DNA from: Homalodisca vitripennis
Taxonomy: Eukaryota; Arthropoda; Insecta; Hemiptera; Cicadellidae
Reading direction: 5' to 3'
Assembly: GCF_021130785.1 (NCBI RefSeq)
Contig: NC_060207.1
Span: forward strand, 101,535,001-101,599,000
Length of the DNA stretch: 64,000 nt
Positions 47,889-59,883 of this stretch are shown piece by piece (the first letter of the stretch is position 1; each line of letters opens with the position of its first letter). A program made the position numbers and the translations under genes. The notes below the pieces were generated by a model. The model had not been told where the DNA came from. It worked only from the letters and a program-made list of their open reading frames with translations, and made no database searches.

Positions 47889-50800
47889 GTAAGGTTAATC
47901 TAAAAGTTTAACCGCTGATTTAAAATTGTATAAGAATTAGTATATTACATTATACCTTTTAATCTAATTTATTAGTTAGCCTAAGTTAATTGTAATGGAT
48001 GGTGACTACAGGCTACATAATATCCTAGTAATCCTGTCTGACTTTAATCACGTAGGCATACCTACATTAGAGAGCTTTATAGAGGGTAGGCTAGGTAATC
48101 TATAATCAAAACTCATTGGATGGCAGGTGAATTAATTTTTTTTGTATGCATCTGGAATGCCTTTACTTATTGATGGACGATAAAATACTCTGACAATTCT
48201 CCTCTTTTTAGTTCTATAGGTACATAATTACAATAACTATCTACCTCAACTTCATAACTTTAGTAAGGATAGAGTAATTAACCATCCTGATATCTCTCTG
48301 GGTAGACTTTAATAAACGCTCATTCACAAATGATTTGAAATTTAAATAAAAACATGACAACTTATTAAAAATTATGTTCTAGTTTACATTAGATATAATG
48401 ATCTCTCAAATCACTTTTACCAATTTCTTAAAATGATATGTTTTCATTTCCAGAAAGAATTTGTAGGCCTAGATAGTCTTGTTCATAATTCACAATAACT
48501 GATACGTTTGAAATGTTAGGTTATATCTCAAATAGTCCATCAATCTAGGAGACCTAGGGAGAATCAGAGTGGGGGAGGAGATAATCGGGGTACCAACATT
48601 CAGACTGAAAAAATACAAGGAATTTTAGAAGTCAGAGTAGGACCACCAACTGCATATGAAGATAATTTAAGAGTTATTGGTTTGTTCCTCTTTACCTACA
48701 TTTCTCCAACAGGTTCTACCTTCATTGACGGTTTTTCCTTGACGGTTTTTCCTCTGTGCTCACGTCTTGTTCCACTTGGTGTTGTTCCACTTCCTCAATA
48801 TTTTCTCTATTATCTCTACGATGGTAGTTTTTCTCTGTGCTCTTGATCTTGTTTGCCAATACACACTTTATTTGTGCATCTCATTTGCGCATCTCGTTAT
48901 TAAATTATTTTTACCTGTTTTTCGTAGCTGGTGAGATTTTGCTATGTAGTACATTTTAAAATAAATACGTTATTCTTGTTATTCTTTGTGTTTTGTTGTC
49001 GCAATTAAGTTAGTCATTTTGTATTCACATTTTCTTGAGTTTTGTTCTCGGAAGCTTGTATGTAGAACAATGGAGTTACTTTGTTCAAGTTGTTTGATTG
49101 TGTTATAATGAATAATTCAAAAATTAAATAGCTTTTAGTTCGACATGGAATTTTAAATTCCTTTTCTTTAGGTACAAAATGTAGTGGCCATGTCATCTAC
49201 ATGTGGATACATTTTTGTTTCCTTGTTTTAGTTAAATTATATGTTCCTCTTCACTAAATATTCTGTATGATTCTATTATTTCTATTTTTTGTGTTATTTT
49301 ATTTTTGGATGCTCAGAGCACCTACGTGATCTGAGCATCTAAGCTTGAATTTAGGTACTATCTCAAGGATGTTTTTTGCCAGAACTGAGGGGTTTGGTGA
49401 CAAAGCACTTATGGCCAAGGGCATTCCTGATGTAATTTCAGTCATTAAGAAAATATGTAGATTATGAACCAGTCAAATTCTTAGTTATTACGCTTGAACC
49501 TCACTTTGGCTGGGGAAGTCACATTAATTGTGTTGTGAGGAGTGTGTCAAAAGAGATCTTCATGTTAAGAGTACTTAACATGTGTGTATCTCAAATTGCC
49601 CCTATCACTATGGTCACATATTAGGTCATATATCTTATGGCATAATGCTACAATGGGGTAACCACCACTCTGTTAATAGGATATTAGTAAAAAAAAAGGT
49701 TCGATTGATATGTGGGGTCAAGCCTAGAGATCATTGTAAGCCTTTATTTGTTAGATTAAGTTTGCTCACTGTGATTTCTGTCTACATATTAAATGGTTTA
49801 ATCTATGTTAAAAAGCACGTGAACAGTTTTATGCTTTGTAGTAATAAGCATGACTTTGAGGTCATGGCACTAAAATTTTACAATGTTCTTCGAGTAGGCA
49901 CGAGAAAACTACCTGAGAATAGGTTTAAACAGTCAGTAGTAAAGTCTTTCTGGTTAGCAACCCTATTTATTCTACTGTTGGGTAATTTTTATTAAATTTT
50001 AATAACTTGCATGTTTAAACTAGCTCTTTTTAATTCTTTGTGTGATTGTATTATTTTTTATTTATTACTTTTTTAACTTGTTGTGTGACTTATTATTTAT
50101 TTATGCTATGTAATTTCAACCATATTTATAGTTTAATACTTTTATCTGGTCTAATTACCTTAGCACCTTACAATAGTTTTTATTATTGTATTCTACATTT
50201 GACGAGACTCATTGCATGTATTGTGTATGGTCAATAAATAATCTTGAATCTTGTCATAACAATCGAATCATGTATGTAGTATGCTTATTAAAGTCTTCCC
50301 ATCTCTCTCTCTCCAAATATTATATAGACTATAGACCATTAAAATCATATGGAAAAATAGTGTGTTATTTATAATGGATGATTAAGCACGATGCTAAACA
50401 ATTTGGAACACAAAACTTTTGTTTTGTCATAAATTATGGACCTTTATGCCACAAATTTGTCTATCCATTTAACTCTTATACATTAATGTTGTTTCCTCTT
50501 GGATAGCCATATGTGGAAAAGTTGGTAGGTACTTTAGGCAAAATAAATATAGTATTGATAATCCTGAAATTTTAATCGATTTTGATTCAGTAGCCTATAT
50601 TTAACATGGATTTAGTTTGTATAAATAAAATAGTGAAAACTACATTATTTTAAAATTTGGACTCCAGGGTACAAGTCACAGTCATGGTTTTCATGTAGTA
50701 TATTGATAACGATCACAACAGCATACTGATCTCCGGCTGGCCAGATATTGAAATGATAAAAACACCATGTTTGCCTATGTGAATGTGGCCAATATAAAAA

Positions 50801-52501
50801 GACTCAAATACACTATAACACTACTGCTTTTTGTTTACCCTACACAATTAAGAAGACAATTAAATGAACATTTATAACACTCGCAAGAATTAAATGTTAG
50901 TCTACACTATATGATAATGACATTTAATTTTGTAAGTATGTTAGGACATATTATGGTTTCTTGTATACTGGTTGGAACAGTTAAGTCAATAAAACATACT
51001 TTCCGAATTTTATTTTTTTTAGATTTTGACTTTTCAATTAAATTAATCTAATTGAATTAAATTAATAGATTTCTAATTGATCTATTGAATTAGATTAATA
51101 TAGTATTTAATCTATATTATAGATTAAATACTATAAGAATGTACTATATCTTTGAAGTAAAGTTTTTCATTGTCATTTGTGATTATTATTACACTACAAT
51201 TTATGTACTTAAAAATTTGTAAAAAATCATATATACTTTTGATCTGGTATCCAAACGTTTTTAAAGCAACATTGTGACTGGCTCTTATTTCAGGTTTGCA
51301 TGTGTATGAGCACTTCTAGTTCGATTGAATTATATTTCCTTCACCTCAGTTAGTTTGCCTTCTTGCTGTGCGTGATCAAGAAGATATAGTTCAGTTAAGA
51401 AATCTATTTCGGTCAAAAAGCATTCTGTCTAGGAATTATATAAGATTTTATATACCTAATCAGTACTATATAATGTTATCATTGAATGTAACTTTAGTGT
51501 AAAACCCACTACCCCCACAATGGTTTTCTGCCAAAAAAGTCACATTCAGTGCATTGCTTGGTGATACTATTGTCAGTAGTCACTGGGTCACTGCACTTGT
51601 TTGTTTTCTGGACATTGTAGTAGTCACAGAGCGAATGGTTTGTTGAGTTACTGTACAGTAGTACCCAGTCCCTCCATATCTGCTCCTTTGGGCTACTGTA
51701 CATGCGCTGTTCCAGAATGTAAAAAAATAATTTCGAGTTTTCAAAATAATCTAAATAATTTGAGTTCATTTTTACTACCAGTTATAATACAGATCAGGAA
51801 TACAACTGTCATAACTACTGTAGCACACATGACAGATTGTATTTTGTTCATGCAAATACAAAATTCTGGAATAAGTACTTTATAATAAGTAGTATTTTGG
51901 AATGTGTTATTCTGATATCTATGCAGTACATGTCAAATCTGTGCTCTAGATTTTGTGTGATCAAACATTCAAACAATCTAACATACAAATATCCAGACGT
52001 CCAAACATCACTCTTCACAAAGTTTCCAAGAACGTAGCCAGGAAAAGAATTTTGGGTGGGTCCAGACAACTGATATTTTCCCGTAGTGGACAGAGAGTAA
52101 TTGGCCCCATTTTGTTCCTAAAAAGTTCTTGACCCGTTTATTGAGAACGATCTTTCAGCAGTACATGTCAATAATACTGAATTATTTAAATAATAATGGT
52201 TTTCTAAAAAAATCATTGGAAAAATTAAACATTTGGGGGAGAGAGTCCGAACCCCTTAAACCCCCTTGCTAGCTACGTCCTTGAACGTTTCATATTTATA
52301 ATATTAATATGATATTTTTATAAATGAAATTATTTTAAATTTACAAAATAGGCATACTATAAATATATTACAGATGTTTAATAAAACAAAGCAACCTTGA
52401 AACATGTTATATTTTCAAATATTAAACTGACATGGTTGGTACTAAGCTCCTAATTGCAGTAGCAGTGCAGCTTATTATCTCTAAATATAACAACAAAAAT
52501 A

Positions 52502-52539
<38 letters not shown>

Positions 52540-55152
52540 GGAATATAAGTTAGAATATTGTTAGATTATGTGGTTTTAAAAATAAAATGTTTTAAGGCTG
52601 TTTTTTTTACTAAACACTAGCAGTACCCGCTGATGCACATGCAATTTTGTAGTCTTTGCAGTTGTGTGAAAATTTATAGTTGGAGTGAATGATATAATGT
52701 TAAGTTGCCTTGATGCCACAATCAAGAAAAATATATAAAAAAGTCTATATAGTCATTGTGATTGTTCTGGTCTTAGCATTTTTTTGTTCCATAGTTTCTA
52801 CAATCAAGGATATGTATGTATATATATAATATATACGGATATATATATATATATATATATATCAGTTTAGTTTGTTATGGGTAAAGATGGAGGGATGGAA
52901 CTCTGGACACCTTTCTAGGAAATAGAAGTGAACTTTTTAGTCACCGTTACAACTTTTCCCATTTTCTCAAAATGGAATTTTGGGGGGGAGGGGCCAAAAT
53001 GTTTTAATGTAATGACCCATTAAGTGACACCTCATTTAAAAGGTCTTTTTAAAAAGAAGAACAGTGGATACTAGAGCTTTCTATCACAACCCAGTACAGA
53101 ATGGCATCTCATTAAAATTAATTAAAAATTAATGAAGGCAAAACATGAACATTCACATTTAAAATGTAAATAACCTGGGGCAGGCCTTCCTTATCTTAAT
53201 AGTTTAGAGGAAGTCCAGTATCATGTTTAGTTTCTGGTTGGGATTAACAAAATTAAGACATTTCTTTGTGATACTTTACATTGAAATTAAGTGTTTAAGT
53301 GAACGAGAGCGTATTATGATCCTGATGATGCAAGGCTACAGAGACCGGTGAAGATGAAATAAGGACTTTATCTAATGAAACGTATCCCAATCGAAACGCT
53401 GTATCTAAATCAGGAGTTCAGAAAACAATCTGATGTTTCCAGGAAACAGGCAGCGTTAAAGACCAGCCCAAACCTGGACGACCAAAATCGGCTACAAACG
53501 AAGCATGGTCACTTCACGTTTTACAATCTGTTGTAGAAGATCCTCATGCCTCAACAAGAAATGTTTCTTAAATATTAAGTATATCTCAAACATCAGTTTG
53601 TAAAGTTTGACATGCTAGTGGTTATAAAGCGTACAAAATTTGTTTAGTTCATGAGCTAAATGAGTACAATTTTGATCGTCGAGTAGAATTTTGTGAAATA
53701 ATGATGCTGAACTTTGATGATAATAATATAATTAGATTGAACAACATTGTTTTCTCAGATGAAGCAACTTTCATGTTAAAACGGTAACGTTAACAGAAAC
53801 AGACAGTGCTCGTTATTGGTCTGATGTTATCCCTCATTGGATGAGAGAGCAACATACCCAGCACCCTGAAAAATTTCATGTTTGGCCTGGCATTGTGAGG
53901 GATCAGTTTGTTGGGCCTTTTTTTATTGGAAACCTTAATGCCGAGGTATATCAGGAAATTTTATAAAATCAGGTTTATCCAGCTATCCAAGCATCAACCA
54001 ACAACTGTAATGAAGTTTGGTTCCAGCAGGATGGAGCACCTTCACACTATCGCCTGCGTGTCCCCGAGTATTTAAACAATATTTTTCGAAATCGCTGGAT
54101 AGGCAGAAGAGGAGGTATGAAGTGGCCACCAAGATCGCCAGATCTACCTTTACTTGACTACTTTGTGTCAGCTTACATTAAAAACAACATCTATAAAACA
54201 AAACCCCAGTGCATTAATGACCTTAGGAACAGTAGTAGAAATTTAAAAAATACTGCGTGAATCCATACAGCATGCCTTTTCAAGTTTTTACAACAGGCTT
54301 GGACATTCAACTGTCCTGGGACAGCAATTTGAACGTCTGATAATAAAAACACAGGTTAGTAAGTTTAGCCGTTCTACCGCCTAGCGTAATTGTAATGACT
54401 AGTGCTAAAGTGACTTTAGATTTAAAACATTTTAAGCTGTCCCCCATAAAGCCCATTTTGTGAAATGATTCACTTTTATTTCCTAAAGGGGTGTTCTGAG
54501 TTTCATTTTTCTATCTTTGTCCATTGAAGGTTGAGCAGGATACACCCATGCTTTTAACTTAATTAATTTCAATGAACTGCAATTTTGTACTGGGTTAAGA
54601 TAGAAAGCTCTAGTTTCCACTGTTCTACTTCTGCCAGAAGACAACTAAGATGGGTTTTATAACAGGCTTTAAAATTATAGTAAATGTATCATAGTAACTT
54701 TGTCTTTCATATCTTTATTATAATACTGACCATGCAATGCATATTTAATATTTAATCAAATCTATAGTTAAAAGTATATTTTAACTAAAACTTGTAATTT
54801 TCTTACTGAATATTCTTACTTTGTGCTAACAGTGGTTAGAATAGGTGTTATTAAAAGTTTACTCCATGCTTTAACACTATAAATGTAAACAAATTTAAAA
54901 CAGTTGTAAAATTAATTAAACATACAGTTGTGCTGTCATAAAACAATATTTACACACACAGTTTTAATAGGCTCTTTCAATCCATAATATATAGAAATAG
55001 TTTTGTTTTCTATTTACCTGATTTGTTCTGGGAACTTTTGTGATATTTTAATAGTTATTCTGCTATCCGTGGTGAAGATATATTCCATAAATCAGAGATC
55101 ATTGTAATTGGCACAGTAATTCTTGAGTATTTATTCATGGTGTAACTAACCC

Positions 55153-55194
<42 letters not shown>

Positions 55195-57878
55195 GGGTGT
55201 AAATTAAGTTCTAATACATGTGGGTATATTCCAAACGGATTGAGATATTGATGTACAATCTTCACAATACCAATTAAAATACTTTTTTTGGCTTTTTGGA
55301 TGGTAAACATATTTCCTCCCTTTTGCAAAGGGGGGTAGAGGGTCAATAAGTATGTTGAAGGTTGTACATTGATATCTCAATCTGTTTGGAATAAATCCAG
55401 GTGCATCAGGACTTAATTTACACCCTTAGATTTAAAGGGGCTGTTTGCCCATAACTTTTGCTATGATCGTCATAGAGATGTTGTGTTTATGTCATTGAGT
55501 TTTTTTTAATTTTACCTTTCAAATGACATGCCACAAGGTAGGGGTTGCAATTTGAAAATTTAAACTGATCCCCCTCTACCACCCTATGAAAAAGGGGGAA
55601 ATATTTTTATCTTTCAAAAAGTCCAAAACTTTTACTATAATAGGTATGTTGAGGATTGTACATTGATGTCTCAATCTGTTTGGAATATATCCAGGCGTAT
55701 CATGACTTAATTTACATCCTGTATATGAATATAAATATATAGGTCTGTATTTAGGGAGATAAGTAGTGTAATACAACAACAAGCGTACTAAGGCATCTGC
55801 TACACTCAACATACTAAATTTATTTCTGTAGAGCGATATTAGGTATCTGAAATATCTATTTTATTAACATAAAATTTGGTACCAGTGAAAAGCTCTTACA
55901 CTTTATGTGACTTTTGGTCATTTGAAATCCAACTGACAACTGACTATAATAGGGCTTCCAAAGTTCTATCTTATATTTTTGTTTTTTAAAATGGCTGATT
56001 AGTGAAACAAGTGTTGGTCAAGCAGTTATTCGCAATGTACAAACCAACTTGACAACTTGAAATACACTGATTGGTATTTAACATTCACTAACCAACTTAA
56101 TATCATGGCATTATTATGGCACTTTTTACACAGCTTTTCATAATATTTGGGTTGAATAGAAGAAATGTTGGCCTCGTGAACATGTCTGTCTACCAGGTAC
56201 TATAAACTAGACACAATATTATGCTGAAATTTAAATTCAGTATTGTAAATACACCAATACAAATTTTTAAATTTTTGGTACATTAGAGTGAGAAATTTGT
56301 AATCTTTACAGCCCTTTGCAAGTTACTTGTGCATGCAAGTTAGACTGATGTATGTGTGACACGTGAATGTAGAACTTGTGTTAATTGTTGTCAAGTGGGT
56401 TATTGTGATTAGGAGAGTGAGTGAGCAGTGAGCACGCCTGGCACACATGATCAACCAGCTGACAGCTGTCAGTTTATCTGCCGGCACACAGCACACCTTC
56501 TGTTGGCATCCCAATCCCTATTATTCTACCTACAATATTATTCTTGTTGTCAGTCTGTTTTATTACATTACTAATTTCTTGATCTGCCAATTTATTCTGA
56601 TGATTCCCTATTTTACATATACACATAGGTAGTTTGAAACACGTGATTCCATGTAATTAATTTTAAGGCATTTAATAAAAACTTGATTTAATGCGTGCTA
56701 AATTTCACAGAAAAATTTGTATGAACAAACATGGTGATTTATTATGATCTCATTAGAATAATAATGTTTTTATTGTCATTTTACACATTCAGCAATGACA
56801 AAGAGTCAAATGTACACCTAAGAGACTGATTAAAACTTGCTATAATGTATAGATTATAATGTATTTTATCAACATTATAAATATATATATTACCAATTTT
56901 ATAATTATCTCAGTTGGAAGTATAACATTAAATTATCTCAAATTAATATTTTTTTGTTTCAAAATGTTTGGAGTAGATCTTTTTATAAGAAAAATTAGGA
57001 TACATTTTTAGCATTCTTTAGTCTAGTTGGAAATGTACTGTGTGTAAGACAAGTTGAATCAGCACAGCGTTTGACCAGTCGAGTAGAGATTTCAACCAAT
57101 CCACTTGATGTTTTGTTCTTTAATGAAGATGTGATAGATTTTACTTCATGTAGGAAGTACATAATATCACTCTGTAGGACAACTAGATTGGTGGCTGTTG
57201 ACCTCTCACGGAAAAATCTGTGCTAGTGAGGGACAATACTTTTACTCAGGAAATGATCAACCCTCTTCAATACCAGCTTCTACTGGTATACTGGTCAACA
57301 ATTACAAGTATTATTTATAAAGCCTGACTTGTGTATTGGGATAATGTAACTGTGCTTGTGAGCCCCAGGAAAAGGAGTTTTCAAGTGAAAATATGGTGAA
57401 TTATAGGTAGGTTCATCAGAGCTAGAATGCAGTCTTTCAAAACATGACGGCTAAATTGGGTTGGTTTGAAACTCCACATCTACTTACTATCTTTGTAATA
57501 AAATTGAAAATGGTAAACGTTGGTCCATTGGCAATTGCTCTCAACACCAGTATAATGTCCACTGTGGGGTGGCCGTGGTGCCTTTTACACTGATCTGAAG
57601 TCTGATTTGTTTAACCTTTATTTATTTACAAAAGTTTACTATATGAACAGTTTTAAATCAAAAGTATTCAATGTTGAGCAGGTCTGCTCCTGTCTGGGGA
57701 TCAGCAATGAGTCAGACTACTTCGGACTCAAGTACCACAGTGTAAAAGCTCCCGATGTGTGGCTCAACTTGCGCAATCCTATCGAGCGTCAAGGTGTGGC
57801 CGGTGTACCACCATACCGTTTCTGTCTCAGAGTCAAGTTCTGGGTACCACCACACCTGTTGTTACAAGACACTACCAG
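47802..57878 (+). CDS. MYLIP/Idol-type FERM E3 ligase (insect Dnr1), 5' part only
   Basis: Two coding exons (47802-47888 and 57682-57878) encode the first 94 residues. They match the start of vertebrate MYLIP: MWCLVSQPNSVVIEVEVDPK and then DYFGLKYH, VWLNLRNPI and PPYRFCLRVKFWVPPHLLLQ. This is the F1 lobe and the start of F2 of a FERM domain. In the family a C-terminal RING finger gives ubiquitin-ligase activity. MYLIP targets lipoprotein receptors and myosin regulatory light chain, and fly Dnr1 restrains the caspase Dredd in IMD immunity. Exon 1 ends in phase 0 and exon 2 in phase 2, so more exons must follow; none was found before 64000. Intron 1 is 9.8 kb and full of transposons. The gene lies head-to-tail after Hsp70. 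Confidence 0.9.
49472..50253 (+). pseudogene. Non-LTR retrotransposon 3' end (RT thumb region) in dnr1 intron 1
   Basis: It reads KFLVITLEPHFGWGSHINCV, then after shifts ISYGIMLQWGNHHSVNRILV, KKVRLICGVKPRDHCKPLFV and LLTVISVYILNGLIYVKKHV. This is the usual post-RT region of Jockey/CR1-like elements, with lWG and RdsCkplF blocks. A 137-codon frame (49582-49995) remains open. The copy ends with AATAAATAATCTTGAATCTTG-like sequence (50233-50253), a short tandem tail typical of such elements. Everything upstream is 5'-truncated. Confidence 0.8.
51042..51133. repeat. Two stacked perfect palindromes
   Basis: ATTAATCTAATT (51042-51053) pairs with AATTAGATTAAT (51088-51099), arms 12 bp and loop 34 nt. 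Immediately after it, TAGTATTTAATCTATA (51101-51116) pairs with TATAGATTAAATACTA (51118-51133), arms 16 bp around a single base. Confidence 0.9.
51285..51490 (+). repeat. Dispersed repeat family 3, truncated copy
   Basis: It shares TATTTCAGGTTTGCA, GCACTTCTAGTTC and GAATTATATTTCC with 63580-63625, and TCTAGGAATTATATAAG with the segment at 63865-63930, all in the same orientation and order. No coding content. Confidence 0.6.
51589..51720 (+). repeat. Inverted dispersed repeat, copy in dnr1 intron 1
   Basis: Reads ACTGCACTTGTTTGTTT, CACAGAGCGAATGGTT and CCCAGTCCCTC. The same blocks occur on the - strand at 61270-61394, in the same order. No ORF. Confidence 0.75.
52027..52283. mobile_element. 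257-bp non-autonomous TIR element (copy B)
   Basis: Same family as 7570-7828. The left end is CAAGAACGTAGCCAGGA and the inverse of the right end is CAAGGACGTAGCTAGCA. The interior shares TTCCCGTAGTGG, GAGAACGATCTTTCAGCAGT and AATACTGAATTATTTAAATA. Flanked by 8-bp near-identical direct repeats, AAAGTTTC and AACGTTTC. Confidence 0.85.
52506..52537. repeat. (TA)n microsatellite, dnr1 intron 1
   Basis: A pure TA run of about 30 bases. Confidence 0.95.
52612..52680 (+). repeat. Dispersed repeat family 3, 5'-end copy
   Basis: CTAGCAGTACCCGCTGATGC followed by TGCAATTTTGTAG resembles the start of the copy at 63288 (CTAGCATATACC...GCCTGCAATTTCTG). The two share about the first 35 bases. Confidence 0.4.
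52839..52862. repeat. (AT)n microsatellite abutting the DD41D element
   Basis: A pure AT run ending directly at the left border of the mariner-superfamily element. Confidence 0.93.
52863..54626 (+). mobile_element. Mariner-superfamily element with block-permuted terminal repeats
   Basis: Two blocks occur inverted at the two ends. Block X is at 52870-53010 and inverted at 54421-54538 (shared: AAAGAT.GA, ACACC, AGGAAATA.AAGTGAA, AAATGTTTTAA). Block Y is at 53058-53124 and inverted at 54561-54626 (shared: AGAACAGTGG, ACTAGAGCTTTCTATC, AACCCAGTACA, AAATTAATT). A transposase relic lies between them. The true outer ends are uncertain because of the block order. Confidence 0.75.
53302..54340 (+). 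pseudogene. IS630-Tc1-mariner transposase with DD41D spacing
   Basis: It begins RERIMILMMQGYRDR (helix-turn-helix, DUF4817-like) and continues with RPKSATNEAWSLHVLQSVVE, LVHELNEYNFDRRVEFCEIM, VFSDEATFMLKR (first D), RYWSDVIPHWMREQHTQ, EVWFQQDGAPSHY (second D) and WPPRSPDLPLLDYF. I count 41 residues between the second D and the D of LLDY, i.e. DD41D. Four or more frameshifts and stops inactivate it. The C terminus ends near 54340. Confidence 0.85.
55156..55189. repeat. (TA)n microsatellite abutting the MITE
   Basis: A pure run ending 3 bp before the TA|CAGGGTG border of the MITE, in line with TA target choice. Confidence 0.95.
55193..55721. mobile_element. 529-bp TA-flanked MITE with three terminal-repeat copies
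   Basis: It starts CAGGGTGTAAATTAAGT and ends ACTTAATTTACATCCTG, flanked by TA (55191-55192 and 55722-55723). The terminal repeats are about 80 bp (shared: ATATTCCAAAC, GATTGAGA, GATGTACAAT). A third copy in the right-end orientation lies inside (55350-55426). It has no coding content. It belongs with Tc1-mariner-type MITEs by TA target and CAG ends. Confidence 0.88.
57682..57878 (+). CDS. dnr1/MYLIP exon 2
   Basis: The acceptor gttgagcag is followed by VCSCLGISNESDYFGLKYHS, continuing the FERM F1 lobe directly from exon 1. The exon ends QDTTR in phase 2 at AG|gtcagt. The polypyrimidine tract is poor, but protein continuity fixes the site. Confidence 0.92.
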
Positions 57879-58497
57879 GTCAGTGGTGAACAGTTATTGT
57901 ACAATATTCTTAGAATGTTCAATCTTTGGCTTGTTTAAATCGAAGTCCTTAAGTTTTTTATGAGAGCATTTAGTTAATGAACAAACTTGCTTCACTTGAA
58001 CATGCGTAATAGCTATAGTTAATAACTTTTTCTGCCACATTGTATTTATTTCTCATTGTCATGCTCAACATCTATATTAGTATTTTTGCACTTTTTTTAT
58101 TGTTGTAAACCAGGGTATGTAAAATGATTGGCCATGTTCATCCTTTCCAAGTGTGTGCCCCATCCATTGCATTTTTAATCTTTTAATCATTTTATAATTC
58201 AATCAATTACTATTAGTGAAGGAAACAGGATTTTTCCGGACATTTGCCATCATTCAGTGAAACAAGAAATCAGTAACACTACATTTTGAGATCTGCAATC
58301 TGATCTCTTCTTTCAGAAATACAACTATTTTAGGTAATTATAACGACTTTCCATATCTTGATTTGTTTAAAACTTTCATATTGACCATACCTTCTATTTT
58401 ATCTGCACCTGATTTTATCATATTGCTAAGCACTTTTGCTATATTGTCTGTGTCCTTCTGGTTTATTTACACATTTATAGTTATTAACCCTAGAACT

Positions 58498-59883
58498 GGC
58501 GGTCATTTCATCCTGTAGTGTCGGGCTGTTTTGGAGCTTCGCGCAAGGTTTTTTTAAAAAAATTATTAAAAATATAAAATAAAAGCAATATAAATAAGAG
58601 TATATATTTTTGTGTTCAGAATTAAACGTAGAATTGCACTATATTGTAATATTAACCATCAAAAATTTTCTAATAAACACTTTTTTTAATCAAATATAAA
58701 ATTTACGAAAAATATTTCTTAAATTTGGGGGGGACCATACCTAGCAAATGAAGTTATAGTGAGAAATATTTATAAGTGAGATAGCCATTCTGTGTCAAAT
58801 TTTATCTAGTTTCAGAAAAACATAAACATTATACACATTTATGAAAGCATCATAAAGCTATAGAACAAAAAGCAGCGATGCGTATAAATTCTGAAAATCG
58901 GGTGTACACGTAAGACTTTGGTAAAACAAGTTTTGCTAATACATTTATCTATGAATACATGTTATTTTGCATATTTTATTACTTAGAATAAAATAGAATA
59001 TACAGTAGTAATGAAATAATTACCATAAATTATTTTTTGAAAAGTAAAAAAAGATAAATTTTGCCATTATTCAAAAATTTTGCGAAAAATTTTCATTCAG
59101 CAAAATATATAATAGTTTCTAAAGCTTGTACTATATAAAAATTTATAAATTTATGGTTTATAAGTAATAGGAAATATTATGTAGTTAGAAAACTATAAAT
59201 ATAACTAAAGATATTGAAAAAATATAGAATAACCCAAACAGTTATTATATATAACCAAAGAAATTACAGGAAATATATATTTTATTGTGAAAACTATTTA
59301 CCAAAAATAAATAGTTACTTCAGAGCTAAAAGAGTGCTATAAATAACGTTTAGTAAGTGAAAACAATAACAAACTATGTGAAATGAATTTTAGCCAAGTC
59401 ATTTTGCCATAGCCTACACAAAGCCGGTAATTTCTCAAACATATTTCAGTAAATAGAAATTGATTTATTCTAAAATATATATGTTTACACTACTACGACA
59501 TCAAACAACACACTACACATTAAATACGACACTAAAACACGCGTAAAACTATTAAAACTTACAAATATCCACAGCTCGGCACGAAAGTGATACAGAACGG
59601 CAGCGGCAATATGGCGGTCACAACAAACGGCATCGCGTTTTCTTTTACGTTCAAAATAACAAGCTTGCTACGTCATAACCATAATACAAAGAGGAATAAA
59701 ACTCATCTGTTCCTTAGCATTTCTCTTCCCGAATCCAATGGTGCATGAATTATATCGATACGTTACCGGAGTATATTATAAAAAGTAATTATACGAGGGA
59801 ATGTTTGATCGACAAAATTTTGACGGTTAACACCACAAAAGCGGCATTAACCGACATAATTATGTCGATTAACAGTTCTAGGG
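58498..59883. mobile_element. piggyBac-type non-autonomous element (1,386 bp)
   Basis: The ends are CCCTAGAACTG and its perfect inverse CAGTTCTAGGG, and both are flanked by TTAA (58494-58497 and 59884-59887). CCCTAG termini with a TTAA duplication are diagnostic of piggyBac. No frame of useful length or transposase motif is present. Lies in dnr1 intron 2. The interior is AT-rich, with a CpG-rich patch near 59570-59650. Confidence 0.9.
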
